From Pantoea dispersa (GTDB lineage: Bacteria; Pseudomonadota; Gammaproteobacteria; Enterobacterales; Enterobacteriaceae), in assembly GCF_014155765.1 (NCBI RefSeq), contig NZ_SCKT01000001.1, forward strand, positions 1,116,001 to 1,180,000: a DNA stretch of 64,000 nt. Reading direction: 5' to 3'. Shown in pieces: positions 34,007 through 43,226 of this stretch (within the stretch, counting starts at the first letter, position 1; each line of letters begins with the position of its first letter). The position numbers were made by a program, and so were the translations under genes. The notes below the pieces were generated by a model, which made no database searches, was not told where the DNA came from, and saw only the letters and a program-made list of their open reading frames with translations.

Positions 34007-34921
34007 ATGTTAACAGTGATTCCCGTCATCATCGTGCTCGCGCTGGTTACCGTGTGGGCCGGTGTCAAAATTGTGCCACAGGGCTACCAGTGGACGGTGG
34101 AGCGCTTTGGCCGCTACACCAAAACCTTACCGCCCGGTCTGAATTTAGTCGTGCCGTTCATGGATCGTATTGGTCGCCGGATCAATATGATGGAGCAGGT
34201 CCTCGATATTCCGTCACAGGAGATCATCTCCAAAGATAACGCCAACGTCACCATTGATGCAGTGTGCTTTATTCAGGTGGTGGATTCGGCGCGCGCCGCT
34301 TATGAAGTCAGCAATCTTGAGCTGGCCATCATCAACCTCACCATGACCAATATCCGCACCGTGCTCGGCGGCATGGAGCTGGATGAGATGCTGTCACAGC
34401 GCGATAACATTAATACCCGCCTGCTGCACATTGTGGATGAAGCGACCAATCCGTGGGGGGTAAAAATCACCCGTATTGAAATCCGCGACGTGCGCCCGCC
34501 GCAGGAACTGATAGCGGCCATGAACGCGCAGATGAAGGCTGAGCGTACCAAACGCGCCGATATCCTCGCCGCCGAAGGCGTACGCCAGGCGGCCATCCTG
34601 CGCGCCGAGGGCGATAAGCAGTCGCAAATCCTTAAAGCGGAAGGCGAACGTACCTCCGCCTTTTTGCAGGCGGAAGCGCGCGAGCGTCAGGCCGAAGCCG
34701 AGGCCAACGCCACGCGGATGGTGTCAGAAGCTATCTCTGCCGGAGATATCCAGGCGATTAATTACTTTGTGGCGCAGAAATACACCGATGCCCTGCAAAA
34801 AATTGGCGAAGCGAATAACAGCAAAGTGGTGATGATGCCGCTCGACGCCAGTAGCCTGCTCGGCTCGGTGGCCGGTATCAGCGAGCTGCTGAAAGAGAGC
34901 CGTCAGGAGCGCAAACCGTGA
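34007..34921 (+). CDS. qmcA: QmcA, SPFH/prohibitin-domain membrane protein
   Basis: 304 residues (E. coli 305). One N-terminal membrane helix ([20 protein letters not shown]), then the SPFH domain ([35 protein letters not shown]) and a long charged coiled coil with [20 protein letters not shown]. It probably forms oligomers in membrane domains; in E. coli it interacts genetically with FtsH/HtpX. It overlaps ybbJ, the usual SPFH plus NfeD pairing. Confidence 0.97.
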   Translation: MLTVIPVIIVLALVTVWAGVKIVPQGYQWTVERFGRYTKTLPPGLNLVVPFMDRIGRRINMMEQVLDIPSQEIISKDNANVTIDAVCFIQVVDSARAAYEVSNLELAIINLTMTNIRTVLGGMELDEMLSQRDNINTRLLHIVDEATNPWGVKITRIEIRDVRPPQELIAAMNAQMKAERTKRADILAAEGVRQAAILRAEGDKQSQILKAEGERTSAFLQAEARERQAEAEANATRMVSEAISAGDIQAINYFVAQKYTDALQKIGEANNSKVVMMPLDASSLLGSVAGISELLKESRQERKP

Positions 34922-35379
34922 TGCTGATGGAGCTGATTGCGCATCCGCACTGGTTCTGGCTCACGCTGGGCGGTTTACTGCTGGCTGCGGAGATGCTCGG
35001 CACCAGCGGTTACCTGCTGTGGAGCGGCGTGGCGGCGGTGCTGGTCGGGATCATTGAGTGGCTATTTCCGTTCTCGTGGACCAGCCAGGGCATGTTGTTC
35101 GCCGCCCTGACGCTGCTGTGCGTGTTTTTCTGGTATCGCTGGATGCGCTTTCGCGAAAGTGCGCAGCAGCCCAATACACTCAATCAGCGCGGCAGCCAGT
35201 TGATTGGCCAGCACCTGACGTTAGACAGTGCGTTAAAAGACGGCGTCGGTCATGTGCGCATTGGTGACAGCAGCTGGCGCGTGCAGGCGCAGGAAGATTT
35301 GCCGGCGGGCACGCCGGTGATCGTGACCGGCGTGTCAGGCATCACGCTGCTGATTCAGCCGCGTTTGCCGCCCTCCTGA
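34921..35379 (+). CDS. ybbJ: YbbJ, NfeD-family membrane protein
   Basis: 152 residues. Three membrane helices occupy the first 90 residues ([20 protein letters not shown]...), then an OB-fold NfeD domain: [15 protein letters not shown] and [20 protein letters not shown]. It is the partner of QmcA, and the ATG overlaps the qmcA stop (TGATG). A GTG one codon earlier is possible. Confidence 0.93.
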   Translation: MLMELIAHPHWFWLTLGGLLLAAEMLGTSGYLLWSGVAAVLVGIIEWLFPFSWTSQGMLFAALTLLCVFFWYRWMRFRESAQQPNTLNQRGSQLIGQHLTLDSALKDGVGHVRIGDSSWRVQAQEDLPAGTPVIVTGVSGITLLIQPRLPPS

Positions 35380-35771
35380 TGACCGCAGCCCGCCAGGTGA
35401 TTGATGATGGGACATTCGGCACCGTCATCGCCCGGGCAGGCTGCAGCCAGTTCCAGCAGACGCGCGCGCATCGCGTGCAGCTCTTCAATATGCGCCGCGA
35501 TCTCATCCGCCTTCTGCAGGGTGCGCGCTTTAACATCGGCACTGTGGCGCGCCGGGTTATTAAACAGCGCGACCAGTTCGCGACACTCCTCGAGCGTGAA
35601 GCCCACCTGACGCGCCTGGCGCAGAAAATTGAGCTCATCCAGGTGGTGCGCGCCATAACTGCGATAGCCGTTGTCACTGCGTAACGGCGGCGTAACCACC
35701 CCTTTCTGTTCGTAAAAACGAATCGCTTTGCTGGTCAGCCCGGTTTTTTTTGCTACATCGCTGATGTTCAT
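35355..35771 (-). CDS. cueR: CueR, copper-responsive MerR-family activator
   Basis: 138 residues. The N-terminal MerR helix-turn-helix is [20 protein letters not shown], followed by a dimerisation helix and the metal loop with Cys-x7-Cys ([11 protein letters not shown]), the Cu(I) ligands of CueR. It activates copA from the divergent side. Its 3' end overlaps ybbJ by 25 bases. In E. coli ybaST lie between cueR and copA; here the two genes are directly divergent. Confidence 0.95.
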   Translation of the reverse strand: MNISDVAKKTGLTSKAIRFYEQKGVVTPPLRSDNGYRSYGAHHLDELNFLRQARQVGFTLEECRELVALFNNPARHSADVKARTLQKADEIAAHIEELHAMRARLLELAAACPGDDGAECPIINHLAGCGHQEGGKRG

Positions 35772-35780
35772 CTCTGCCCC

Positions 35781-35811
35781 TTGACCTTCCCCTGAATGGA
35801 AGGTTTAGGCT
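35781..35811 (+). promoter_or_regulatory. CueR-controlled copA promoter
   Basis: -35 TTGACC (35781-35786) and -10 TAGGCT (35806-35811) are 19 bases apart. The operator CCTTCC-7-GGAAGG (35785-35803) fills the spacer. It is nearly the same as the E. coli copA promoter. CueR bound to Cu(I) twists the long spacer to permit initiation. Confidence 0.92.
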
Positions 35812-35866
35812 TTATAACTAATGCAAACCTTGCAGCGAGTCAAACCTGATAAACGAGGAGTTGATG

Positions 35867-38377
35867 ATGTCACACACACAATTACTGGCTCTGGACGGCT
35901 TGTCCTGTGGCCACTGTGTTAAACGCGTTAAAGAGGCGCTGGAACAGCGCAGCGATGTGGAACAGGCCGAGGTAACGCAGCAGGAAGCGCGCGTCACCGG
36001 CGCAGCCAGCGCCAGCGATCTGATTGCCACCGTTGAGCAGGCTGGTTATCACGCCACGCTGAAAAATGAGGCGTCCAGCCCAAAGCCTGATCCGTTGCCA
36101 GCTCAGGAGCCGCAGCCGGAGGCGCTGACAACGGAGTCGCAGCCGGCAGAAGAGAATCTTGCGGTGCACCATCTGCTGATAGGCGGGATGAGCTGCGCCA
36201 GCTGTGTCAGCCGCGTCGAGCAGGCGTTACAGAAAGTGCCCGGCGTGAGCCAGGCGCGCGTCAATCTGGGTGAGCGCAGCGCGCTGGTGCTGGGCGATGC
36301 CGTACCCTCAGCGCTGGTCAGCGCCGTAGACGAGGCAGGTTATTCTGCGGAAGTGATCGAAGATGAACAAACCCGGCGCGAGCGCCAGCAGGTCAGCGCA
36401 CAGCAGGCGATGCGCCGCTTTAGCTGGCAGGCGGCGCTGGCGCTGATCGTCGGCGTGCCGATGATGGTCTGGGGCATGCTCGGCGATCACATGATGCTTA
36501 ACGACAGCAATCAGACGCTCTGGCGCGTGCTCGGTGCCGTCACGCTGGCGGTGATGGTGCTTGCCGGCGGCCACTTCTATCGCAGCGCGTGGCGCAGCCT
36601 GCGTCATGCTACCGCCACCATGGACACGCTGGTGGCGCTCGGTACTGGTGCGGCCTGGATCTACTCGATGAGCGTCGCACTGTGGCCGGCATTTTTCCCG
36701 CCGCAGGCGCGCCACCTTTATTTTGAAGCCAGCGTGATGATCATCGGCCTGATTAACCTCGGCCATGCGCTGGAACAGCGCGCACGCCAGCGCGCCTCAC
36801 AGGCGCTGGAGCGGCTGCTGGATTTAACCCCGGCGCAGGCCTGCGTGATCACCGCCGAAGGGGAAAAGCCGCTGCCGCTCAGTGAAATCACACCGGGCAT
36901 GACGCTGAAGCTGGTCACCGGCGATCGCGTACCGGTGGACGGCGAAGTCAGCCGCGGCGAAGCCTGGCTTGACGAAGCAATGCTCACCGGCGAAGCGCTG
37001 CCGCAGTCGCGCCGTCCTGGCGATAAGATTTATGCCGGGACGCTGGTGCAGGACGGATCGCTACAGTTCACCGCCCGCGCCACCGGCAGCCATACCACGC
37101 TGGCCCGTATTATCAATCTGGTGCGTCAGGCGCAGAGCAGCAAGCCGGAAATGGGCCGGCTGGCCGATCGCATCTCGGCGGTGTTTGTGCCGGTGGTGGT
37201 GGCGATTGCCCTGCTCAGCGGAGCGGTCTGGTATGTTGTCGGACCGCAGCCGCAGCTGGCCTATACGCTGGTGATTGTCACCACGGTGCTGATTATCGCC
37301 TGTCCGTGTGCGCTGGGCTTAGCCACGCCGATGTCGGTGATCGCGGGCGTCGGCCGCGCTGCCGAGCTGGGCGTGCTGGTGCGCGATGCCGATGCGCTGC
37401 AGCGGGCCAGTGAAGTCGACACCATTGTTTTTGATAAAACCGGCACCCTGACCCGGGGCACGCCGCAGGTCAGCGAGGTGCTGCTGTACAGCGACTGGGA
37501 TCGTCAGCAGGTATTGCAGGCCGCCGCCCAGCTGGAGCTGGGATCGGGGCATCCGCTGGCGAAGGCCATCGTCGCCGCCGCACCGACCGTCAGTGACGCC
37601 CGCGTTGCGCAATTTCGTACAATACGTGGCAAAGGCGTGAGTGCTACTGTCGCTGACAGAACGCTGCTGCTGGGCAATGCGGCGCTGCTGGAAGAGCAGC
37701 ACATTGACCTGCGCGCCGCACAGCAGGATATCGCGCGACTTGCTGCGCAGGGCGCCACGCCGGTGCTGCTGGCGGATCAGCAGCAGCTGCTGGGCCTGAT
37801 CGCCCTGCGTGACCAGCTGCGTCCGGAGAGCCGTGCGGCGCTACAGCGGCTGCATCAACTGGGCTACCGTCTGATCATGCTGACCGGTGACCATCAGACC
37901 ACTGCCGAAGCCATCGCTGCCGAAGCGGGTATCGATGAGGTGATCGCCGGCGTGCTGCCGGACGGTAAAGCGCAGGCGATTGCGCAGCTGCAACAGCAGG
38001 GGCGCAGCGTGGTGATGGTGGGCGACGGCATCAACGACGCCCCGGCGCTGGCGCAGGCGGATGTGGGAATCGCCATGGGCGGCGGCAGCGATGTGGCGGT
38101 TGAAACCGCGGCGATGGCGCTAATGCGCAACGATCTGCACTGCGTGGCCGACGCGCTGGCGATGGCCAACGCCACGCTGCGCAATATGCGGCAGAATCTG
38201 CTGGGTGCCTTTGTCTATAACAGTCTGGGCATTCCGATTGCTGCCGGCATACTCTATCCGTTTACCGGTGTGCTGCTCAGCCCCATCGTCGCCGGTGCCG
38301 CCATGGCGCTGTCGTCGATCACCGTGGTGAGCAATGCTAACCGTTTGCTGCGCTTTAAACCGGCGCAGCGGCAATAG
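35867..38377 (+). CDS. copA: CopA, Cu(I)-exporting P-type ATPase
   Basis: 836 residues (E. coli 834). Two N-terminal metal-binding domains with CxxC (LSCGHCVKR near 14 and MSCASCVSR near 110), P1B-type membrane metal site CPC in IIACPCALG, phosphorylation motif [15 protein letters not shown] and hinge [10 protein letters not shown]. It pumps Cu(I) from the cytoplasm to the periplasm. The ATG 35867 sits six bases behind GAGGAG; two upstream codons (TTG, ATG) also fit the frame. E. coli copA also makes a truncated chaperone by frameshifting; I saw no clear slippery heptamer where one would expect it. Confidence 0.98.
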   Translation: MSHTQLLALDGLSCGHCVKRVKEALEQRSDVEQAEVTQQEARVTGAASASDLIATVEQAGYHATLKNEASSPKPDPLPAQEPQPEALTTESQPAEENLAVHHLLIGGMSCASCVSRVEQALQKVPGVSQARVNLGERSALVLGDAVPSALVSAVDEAGYSAEVIEDEQTRRERQQVSAQQAMRRFSWQAALALIVGVPMMVWGMLGDHMMLNDSNQTLWRVLGAVTLAVMVLAGGHFYRSAWRSLRHATATMDTLVALGTGAAWIYSMSVALWPAFFPPQARHLYFEASVMIIGLINLGHALEQRARQRASQALERLLDLTPAQACVITAEGEKPLPLSEITPGMTLKLVTGDRVPVDGEVSRGEAWLDEAMLTGEALPQSRRPGDKIYAGTLVQDGSLQFTARATGSHTTLARIINLVRQAQSSKPEMGRLADRISAVFVPVVVAIALLSGAVWYVVGPQPQLAYTLVIVTTVLIIACPCALGLATPMSVIAGVGRAAELGVLVRDADALQRASEVDTIVFDKTGTLTRGTPQVSEVLLYSDWDRQQVLQAAAQLELGSGHPLAKAIVAAAPTVSDARVAQFRTIRGKGVSATVADRTLLLGNAALLEEQHIDLRAAQQDIARLAAQGATPVLLADQQQLLGLIALRDQLRPESRAALQRLHQLGYRLIMLTGDHQTTAEAIAAEAGIDEVIAGVLPDGKAQAIAQLQQQGRSVVMVGDGINDAPALAQADVGIAMGGGSDVAVETAAMALMRNDLHCVADALAMANATLRNMRQNLLGAFVYNSLGIPIAAGILYPFTGVLLSPIVAGAAMALSSITVVSNANRLLRFKPAQRQ

Positions 38378-38445
38378 CAACCTCTGCCCTGTCTTTCGCT
38401 GAGCGAAATCGCTAGCATGGATTTTTGACTTAAAAAGGACACGGC

Positions 38446-39246
38446 ATGAGACGCAGTGTGTGGCACCGCCTGCAACAGCTGGCCAGCAGCCTGTTCCCCG
38501 CCAGCTACAGCTGGCCCGCCATGGATATCAGACTCGGAGACCGCCGTCTGCATCTGGCTGGCAGTATTCATATGGGCACGCGCGATATGCAACCGCTGCC
38601 GGCCGGCTTGCTGCGCCAGCTGCAGAAAGCCGATGCGCTGGTGGTGGAAGCGGATATTACCCGCGGCAGTTCACCGTTTAGTGAGGGTGAAGCGTATCCG
38701 CCGCTGGCAACGCGGCTGACGCCAGAGACGCTGCAACAGCTGACGGCGCTGTGCGATGAGCTGTCACTGAACATCGCGCTGTTTGATAGCCTGCCGTTCT
38801 GGCAAATTGCGCTGATGCTGCAGGCGCAGCAGGCGCAGCGGCTGGGGCTGCGACCGCAGTACGGTATTGACTATCAGCTGCTGCAGGCAGCGCAGGCGGC
38901 AGGAAAACGCATCATTGAGCTGGAAGGGCCGGAAACGCAGATCGCGTTGCTGAAATCACTACCGCAGGATGGCCTGGCGCTGCTGCTGGATACGCTGGAA
39001 CACTGGCACACCAACGCGCGACTGCTGCAAACCATGATCAGCTGGTGGCTGGATGCGCCGCCCGCCAGCCAGCCGGTGGCGCTGCCGACTACGTTCAGCA
39101 GTGAACTGAACGATACCCTGATGCGCAACCGTAATCAGCACTGGCGCGAGCTGCTGCTGGCGTTGCCGCGCGGGCGCTATGTGGTGGCGGTCGGTGCACT
39201 GCATCTGTACGGCGAAGACAATTTGCCGCAGCTGCTGAAGGCATAA
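38446..39246 (+). CDS. ybaP: YbaP, TraB/GumN family protein
   Basis: 266 residues. It is a TraB/GumN fold with the two paired GxH motifs: LHLAGSIHMGTRDMQ near residue 40 and YVVAVGALHLYGEDNL at the C-terminus; also ADALVVEADI and YGIDYQLLQAA. No clear cleavable signal peptide is seen. The biochemical role is unknown; relatives include metal-dependent peptidases. It is followed by the ChiX RNA on the other strand, as in E. coli. Confidence 0.92.
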   Translation: MRRSVWHRLQQLASSLFPASYSWPAMDIRLGDRRLHLAGSIHMGTRDMQPLPAGLLRQLQKADALVVEADITRGSSPFSEGEAYPPLATRLTPETLQQLTALCDELSLNIALFDSLPFWQIALMLQAQQAQRLGLRPQYGIDYQLLQAAQAAGKRIIELEGPETQIALLKSLPQDGLALLLDTLEHWHTNARLLQTMISWWLDAPPASQPVALPTTFSSELNDTLMRNRNQHWRELLLALPRGRYVVAVGALHLYGEDNLPQLLKA

Positions 39247-39327
39247 AAAAAGAAGGCCAATATTGCTATCGGCCCGTCAAAGAGGAATTTGTTTATGATT
39301 TTGGTTATCGCCAGGGTGACTGGCGCC
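39245..39327 (-). ncRNA. chiX: ChiX (MicM/SroB) Hfq-dependent small RNA
   Basis: The minus strand here resembles E. coli ChiX, which lies in the same ybaP-ybaK gap. It has a 5' hairpin CGCCAG-TCACC-CTGGCG (39325-39309), an A-rich single-stranded linker, the conserved targeting seed TTCCTCTTTGACGGGCC (39287-39271), and a terminator stem GGCCGATA-GCAA-TATTGGCC ending in seven T (39251-39245). ChiX silences the chitoporin chiP mRNA and others and is neutralised by a trap in the chb mRNA. The exact 5' end is estimated. Confidence 0.9.
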
Positions 39328-39409
39328 GGCCAATTTTCGCGCAAAGTTCAGATTTTCGCCAGTACTTTCACGCAAACCGAGATAAGAATTTACGTAGCAA
39401 GGATTGAAT

Positions 39410-39889
39410 ATGACACCCGCCGTAAAACTGCTGGAAAAACAACAGATCGCTTTTACCCTGCATCCCTACGAGCATGACAGCCATGAAACCCACTTCGGTG
39501 ACGAGGCGGTGCGCAAGCTCAAGCTGGATGCGCGCCAGGTGTTTAAAACCCTGCTGGTGGCGCTTAACGGTGATGGCAAAGCGCTGGCAGTGGCGGTGAC
39601 GCCGGTCTCCTCACAGCTGGATTTGAAAAAAGTCGCCAAAGCGCTCGGGGCAAAAAAAGCCGACATGGCCGATCCACAACTGGCGCAGCGCGTCACCGGC
39701 TATCTGGTGGGTGGCATCAGTCCGCTGGGGCAGAAAAAACGGCTGCCGACGGTGATCGATCAGCAGGCCAGCGAATTCCCGACCATCTTTATTTCCGGCG
39801 GCAAGCGCGGGCTGGATATCGAACTGGCCGCGCAGGATCTGGCACGGCTGCTGGATGCCACGCTGGCTGACGTGGCGCGCCGCGATTAA
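39410..39889 (+). CDS. ybaK: YbaK, Cys-tRNA(Pro)/Cys-tRNA(Cys) deacylase
   Basis: 159 residues, as in E. coli. YbaK/EbsC fold: [40 protein letters not shown] with the catalytic Lys, [40 protein letters not shown] and [12 protein letters not shown]. It removes cysteine mischarged on tRNA-Pro. ATG 39410 is six bases behind AGGA; a TTG two codons upstream is less likely. It converges with a LysR gene, overlapping it by four bases. Confidence 0.97.
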   Translation: MTPAVKLLEKQQIAFTLHPYEHDSHETHFGDEAVRKLKLDARQVFKTLLVALNGDGKALAVAVTPVSSQLDLKKVAKALGAKKADMADPQLAQRVTGYLVGGISPLGQKKRLPTVIDQQASEFPTIFISGGKRGLDIELAAQDLARLLDATLADVARRD

Positions 39890-40755
39890 TCAGGCTGCTG
39901 CGCGCACAGCTGGTCGATCATCCAGCGCCCGGCCGGGCCCGGCGGATTGCGCCGCGACCAGATAACATCCACCGCGATATGCTGCGGCCAGCCCGGCACC
40001 GGCAGCTCGCGCAAGACCTGATGACCAAACTGCTGCACCAGCCAGCGCGGCAGTACGCTCCAGCCAAACCCCTGCTCCGCCATCTCCAGCAACAACAGAT
40101 AAGTTGGGGCCGACCAGGTGCGGCCCGCCGGCAGCGGCTGGCGGGTTTCCACCCAGGTATTGAGCCGCAGCTGACGCAATTCGCCCAGCTGCGCCTCGCT
40201 CACCTGCGAACGGGCTGCCAGCGGGTGATCCTGATGCAGGAAAATCGCCATTTGCGCTTCAACCTGCAGTCGCGCCACCGCCAGATCCGGCGGCAAACGC
40301 GGCTGGGCGCGCACCACGCCAAGATGCACGCGCCCGGCCTGCAGTAAATCCAGCACATCCTCATCTTCCGCAATCATGCATTCAAACTCGATATCCGGAT
40401 AGCGTGCCTCAAAGCGCGTCAGCAGATTTTCATGGTGATCAGCCTGCCAGAAGTCGGAAATGGCCAGGCTGAGACGCGGCTCAACGCCCTGCGACAGCCG
40501 CACCGCCAGTTCATCCAGCCGCTGGCTGGCAGCAAGAATTTGCTGCACCTGCGCCAGAGCGCGCTGGCCCTGAGCGGTCAGCACCGGCTGGCGACCGCTG
40601 CGATCAAACAGCGCAAAGCCTAAGTCATCTTCGAGATTGGCCACCGCGCTACTGATGGTGGACTGACTTTTTGCAAGCGCACGCGCCGCTGCGGAAAACG
40701 AGCCGCTGGCGACGGTCTGGACAAATGCCTCAAGGGATTCTGGTGAGTACTTCAT
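39886..40755 (-). CDS. LysR family regulator, divergent to a PACE efflux gene
   Basis: 289 residues. The LysR helix-turn-helix is [20 protein letters not shown] and [20 protein letters not shown]; the substrate-binding domain follows from about residue 90. It is divergent from the small PACE transporter at 40846 with a 90-base gap, the usual layout of PACE genes with a LysR activator. The pair is an insertion between ybaK and ushA compared with E. coli. The ligand is unknown. Confidence 0.9.
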   Translation of the reverse strand: MKYSPESLEAFVQTVASGSFSAAARALAKSQSTISSAVANLEDDLGFALFDRSGRQPVLTAQGQRALAQVQQILAASQRLDELAVRLSQGVEPRLSLAISDFWQADHHENLLTRFEARYPDIEFECMIAEDEDVLDLLQAGRVHLGVVRAQPRLPPDLAVARLQVEAQMAIFLHQDHPLAARSQVSEAQLGELRQLRLNTWVETRQPLPAGRTWSAPTYLLLLEMAEQGFGWSVLPRWLVQQFGHQVLRELPVPGWPQHIAVDVIWSRRNPPGPAGRWMIDQLCAQQPD

Positions 40756-40845
40756 GCTGAACCATCGCTTTTATCGATAGGTAATCATTTTATCTTAGCA
40801 TTGTGCAGTGAGAAAATGCGTGGCGTTACTCAAAAGGAGGTTTAT

Positions 40846-41277
40846 ATGCGTACCCGTTCACTGAAAGAACGTTTTTGTCATGCCGCAGGCTTTGAAGGGT
40901 TAGCGATCGTCACGGTTGCGCCGCTGGCCGCCTGGGTCATGGATAAACCGCTGTTTCAGATGGGCGCGCTGGCGATTATGCTGTCGACTGTCGCCATGCT
41001 GTGGAACATCATTTATAACAGCGGTTTTGACCGCCTCTGTCCGCCGCAGCGCCAGCGCGGTCTCGGCCTGCGCGCGCTGCATGCGCTCGGCTTTGAGGGC
41101 GGCTTTATCCTCATCGGCCTGCCGATTGCCGCGTGGATGTTGCACATTTCGCTGCTGGACGCTTTCCTGCTGGAAGTGGCGTTCTTTCTGTTCTTTCTGC
41201 CCTACACCATGGCTTACAACTGGGCATGGGATAAGCTGCGCCAGCGCTGGGTGAGCCAGAAATCCTGCCGCGCCTGA
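40846..41277 (+). CDS. PACE family efflux protein (two BTP repeats)
   Basis: 143 residues, four membrane helices made of two bacterial-transmembrane-pair repeats. Each starts HxxGFEG: CHAAGFEGLAIVTVAPLAAW and LHALGFEGGFILIGLPIAAW, with the conserved membrane Glu. NIIYNSGFDRLCP ends the first repeat and AYNWAWDKLRQRW the second. PACE proteins (AceI type) export biocides such as chlorhexidine and short diamines. AGGAGG precedes ATG 40846. A terminator follows. Confidence 0.9.
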   Translation: MRTRSLKERFCHAAGFEGLAIVTVAPLAAWVMDKPLFQMGALAIMLSTVAMLWNIIYNSGFDRLCPPQRQRGLGLRALHALGFEGGFILIGLPIAAWMLHISLLDAFLLEVAFFLFFLPYTMAYNWAWDKLRQRWVSQKSCRA

Positions 41278-41310
41278 AAAACCACGGGCGGCTGAAGTGC
41301 CGCCCGTTTT
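41277..41310. terminator. Terminator between the PACE gene and ushA
   Basis: ACGGGCGGC (41284-41292), a six-base loop and GCCGCCCGT (41299-41307), with T-run to 41310 and A-run at 41277-41281. It can serve both converging genes. Confidence 0.85.
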
Positions 41311-41311
41311 G

Positions 41312-43063
41312 TCACTCGTGCGCCGCGCGTGGCCAGATCCACGCCAGGATCATCTGCGGATAGCTGCGCTTCTTTTGCTTCTCCAGCGCTTTGTCGCGCT
41401 CCTCAACCTGCTGCGGTGTCAGATGCACAATCTGCGGTGGCGCATAATCGGCGACGCGCAGCGGTGAGTGCTGACTGACATAGTTGCGCAGCACCTCGGC
41501 ATCACGCAGGCCGCTGTTGCGGAAACCAGCATGGCCATCAATCACCGGGTAGCCGTCGCCGCCGCTGGCGTTAAAGCTGTTGGTGGCCATGCGATAGGTT
41601 TTATCCAGCTGCAGCGGCTCGCCATTGATTTTCACTGCGCTGACGCTTTTGCCATCGGCCACCAGGCTGATGTTGCTGAACTGCGCGAAACCGCCGGAAT
41701 CGGCTTTGATATTCGCCACCATCGCCAGGTAGTTCAGCAGCTCTTTGCCCGTCAGCGTCACGGACACTACCTGATTGCCAAACGGCTGGATCTGCAACAG
41801 ATCGCGCCAGCTGATCTCTCCTTGCGCCAGCGAGGTGCGAATACCGCCGCCGCTGATAACGGCAAAGTCGGCCTGAGTAGCCGCCATCTGCGCGCGCAGG
41901 ATCAGCTGAGCCAGTGGCATTTGTTCAAAGCGCACCTTGCTGCGGTCGCCATCAAACACGCTGTCGCTGCGACCCACGTTGACCGCCAGCTGTTTGCCGG
42001 CGCGCAGCTGATACGGCGTCAGCAGCTTCATCATTGCGCCGTTCTGCGCTATCGCTTCCTGATACGGCAGCCAGGTTTCGCTGCCATCAAGGTTTTTCAC
42101 CTTGTGCTTAAGGTTGACCGGAATCAGCTGATAGTTATCCAGCGTCAGCTCACCGTTGCGGAAGGTGAAATCGCCGCGACCGACAAATTTCCCCCACTCT
42201 TTTGCCTGCACGATCCACACGCCGTTCTGGCGATCCGGCTGGCACGGCTGTCCGGGCTGATAATCCGCTACGCTGACGTTCTCTTTTGCCATGCACACTG
42301 CATCGTGCGAATGGCCGCCGACGATCACGTTAACCGTGCCCGGCGGCAGGCTGCGCGCCAGCTCCACATCGCCCGGTGCGTTGCTGCCATGCTGCCCGTC
42401 GTCGTAGTGGCCCATGTGCGTCAGCGCGATAATTACATCCGGCTTGTCGCTGGCGCGCAGTTCCGCCACCGCTTTTTCCGTCTCTTTCACCGGATCGCGA
42501 ATCTCTATCTGCGCTACGTTCTGCGGATTGGCGATGCGCAGCGTATCAGTGGTGGTCAGGCCGATCACCGCAATTTTCAGCCCCATACGATTGAATATCG
42601 CCCACGGCTTAAACAGGCGCTTATCGCTGCCTTTGGCATAAATGTTGGCGGCAAGAAACGGAAACTTCGCCCATTTCTGCTGCTTTTGCAGCACGCTGAG
42701 CGGTTTGTCGAATTCGTGGTTACCGAGCGCCATCGCATCATAGCCGATAAGGTTCATGCCACGAATGTCCGGCTCGGCGTTCAGCACATCCGATTCCGGC
42801 ACGCCGGTGTTAACGTCGCCCGCCGACAGAATCAGCGCACCGCCGCCTTTGGCCTGTACATCATACCGCTGCTGATCCATCAGCGTTTTTTGCGCGGCCA
42901 GACCATATTCGCCCTGCGCGTTGGCCCAGAAATGGCCGTGATGATCGTTGGTGTGCAAAATGCTGAAGCGATAGCTGCGGTCCGGCTGCCACGCCTGCGC
43001 CAGCAGCGGCAACAGCAGCATAATCAGCGCCAGCCAGCGCCCTCTGTGCGGTGATAACAACAA
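41312..43063 (-). CDS. ushA: UshA, periplasmic 5'-nucleotidase/UDP-sugar hydrolase
   Basis: 583 residues from a TTG at 43063, seven bases behind AAGGAG (43076-43071). The signal peptide follows: basic LLSPHRGR, then LALIMLLLPLLAQA. No ATG lies close behind a ribosome-binding site, and the open frame continues 78 codons upstream without family resemblance, so TTG is my choice. Metallophosphatase motifs: LHTNDHHGHF, LSAGDVNTG, ALGNHEFD and VGGHSHDAVC; C-terminal nucleotidase motifs SGGGIRTSL and FNASGGDGYP. It releases nucleosides and sugar phosphates in the periplasm. It is divergent from fsr, as in E. coli. Confidence 0.95.
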   Translation of the reverse strand: MLLSPHRGRWLALIMLLLPLLAQAWQPDRSYRFSILHTNDHHGHFWANAQGEYGLAAQKTLMDQQRYDVQAKGGGALILSAGDVNTGVPESDVLNAEPDIRGMNLIGYDAMALGNHEFDKPLSVLQKQQKWAKFPFLAANIYAKGSDKRLFKPWAIFNRMGLKIAVIGLTTTDTLRIANPQNVAQIEIRDPVKETEKAVAELRASDKPDVIIALTHMGHYDDGQHGSNAPGDVELARSLPPGTVNVIVGGHSHDAVCMAKENVSVADYQPGQPCQPDRQNGVWIVQAKEWGKFVGRGDFTFRNGELTLDNYQLIPVNLKHKVKNLDGSETWLPYQEAIAQNGAMMKLLTPYQLRAGKQLAVNVGRSDSVFDGDRSKVRFEQMPLAQLILRAQMAATQADFAVISGGGIRTSLAQGEISWRDLLQIQPFGNQVVSVTLTGKELLNYLAMVANIKADSGGFAQFSNISLVADGKSVSAVKINGEPLQLDKTYRMATNSFNASGGDGYPVIDGHAGFRNSGLRDAEVLRNYVSQHSPLRVADYAPPQIVHLTPQQVEERDKALEKQKKRSYPQMILAWIWPRAAHE

Positions 43064-43226
43064 AGCCGATCTCCTTATTCTGCGTTTTTTACCGGGCGGT
43101 GCGCCTGATGTGCTTTTTCGCCCTTCTGTGTCGCACAGTTCGCCCTTTAACTCAAGGCCAAAGGCGAATACAGTCATGCATGACGTAACAATCTGATAAC
43201 GAAATTCCCACCCCTTCAGGATCTTT

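Noticed and set aside
39289-39477. 62-codon plus-strand open frame before ybaK
   Set aside because: It overlaps ybaK in another frame and its first part is the complement of ChiX. The AGAGGA that looks like a ribosome-binding site is the complement of the ChiX seed.
41468-43054. 528-codon open frame opposite ushA
   Set aside because: A shadow frame of a GC-rich gene: the ushA strand has all enzyme motifs, and the antisense product is His/Gln/Arg-rich with no domain.
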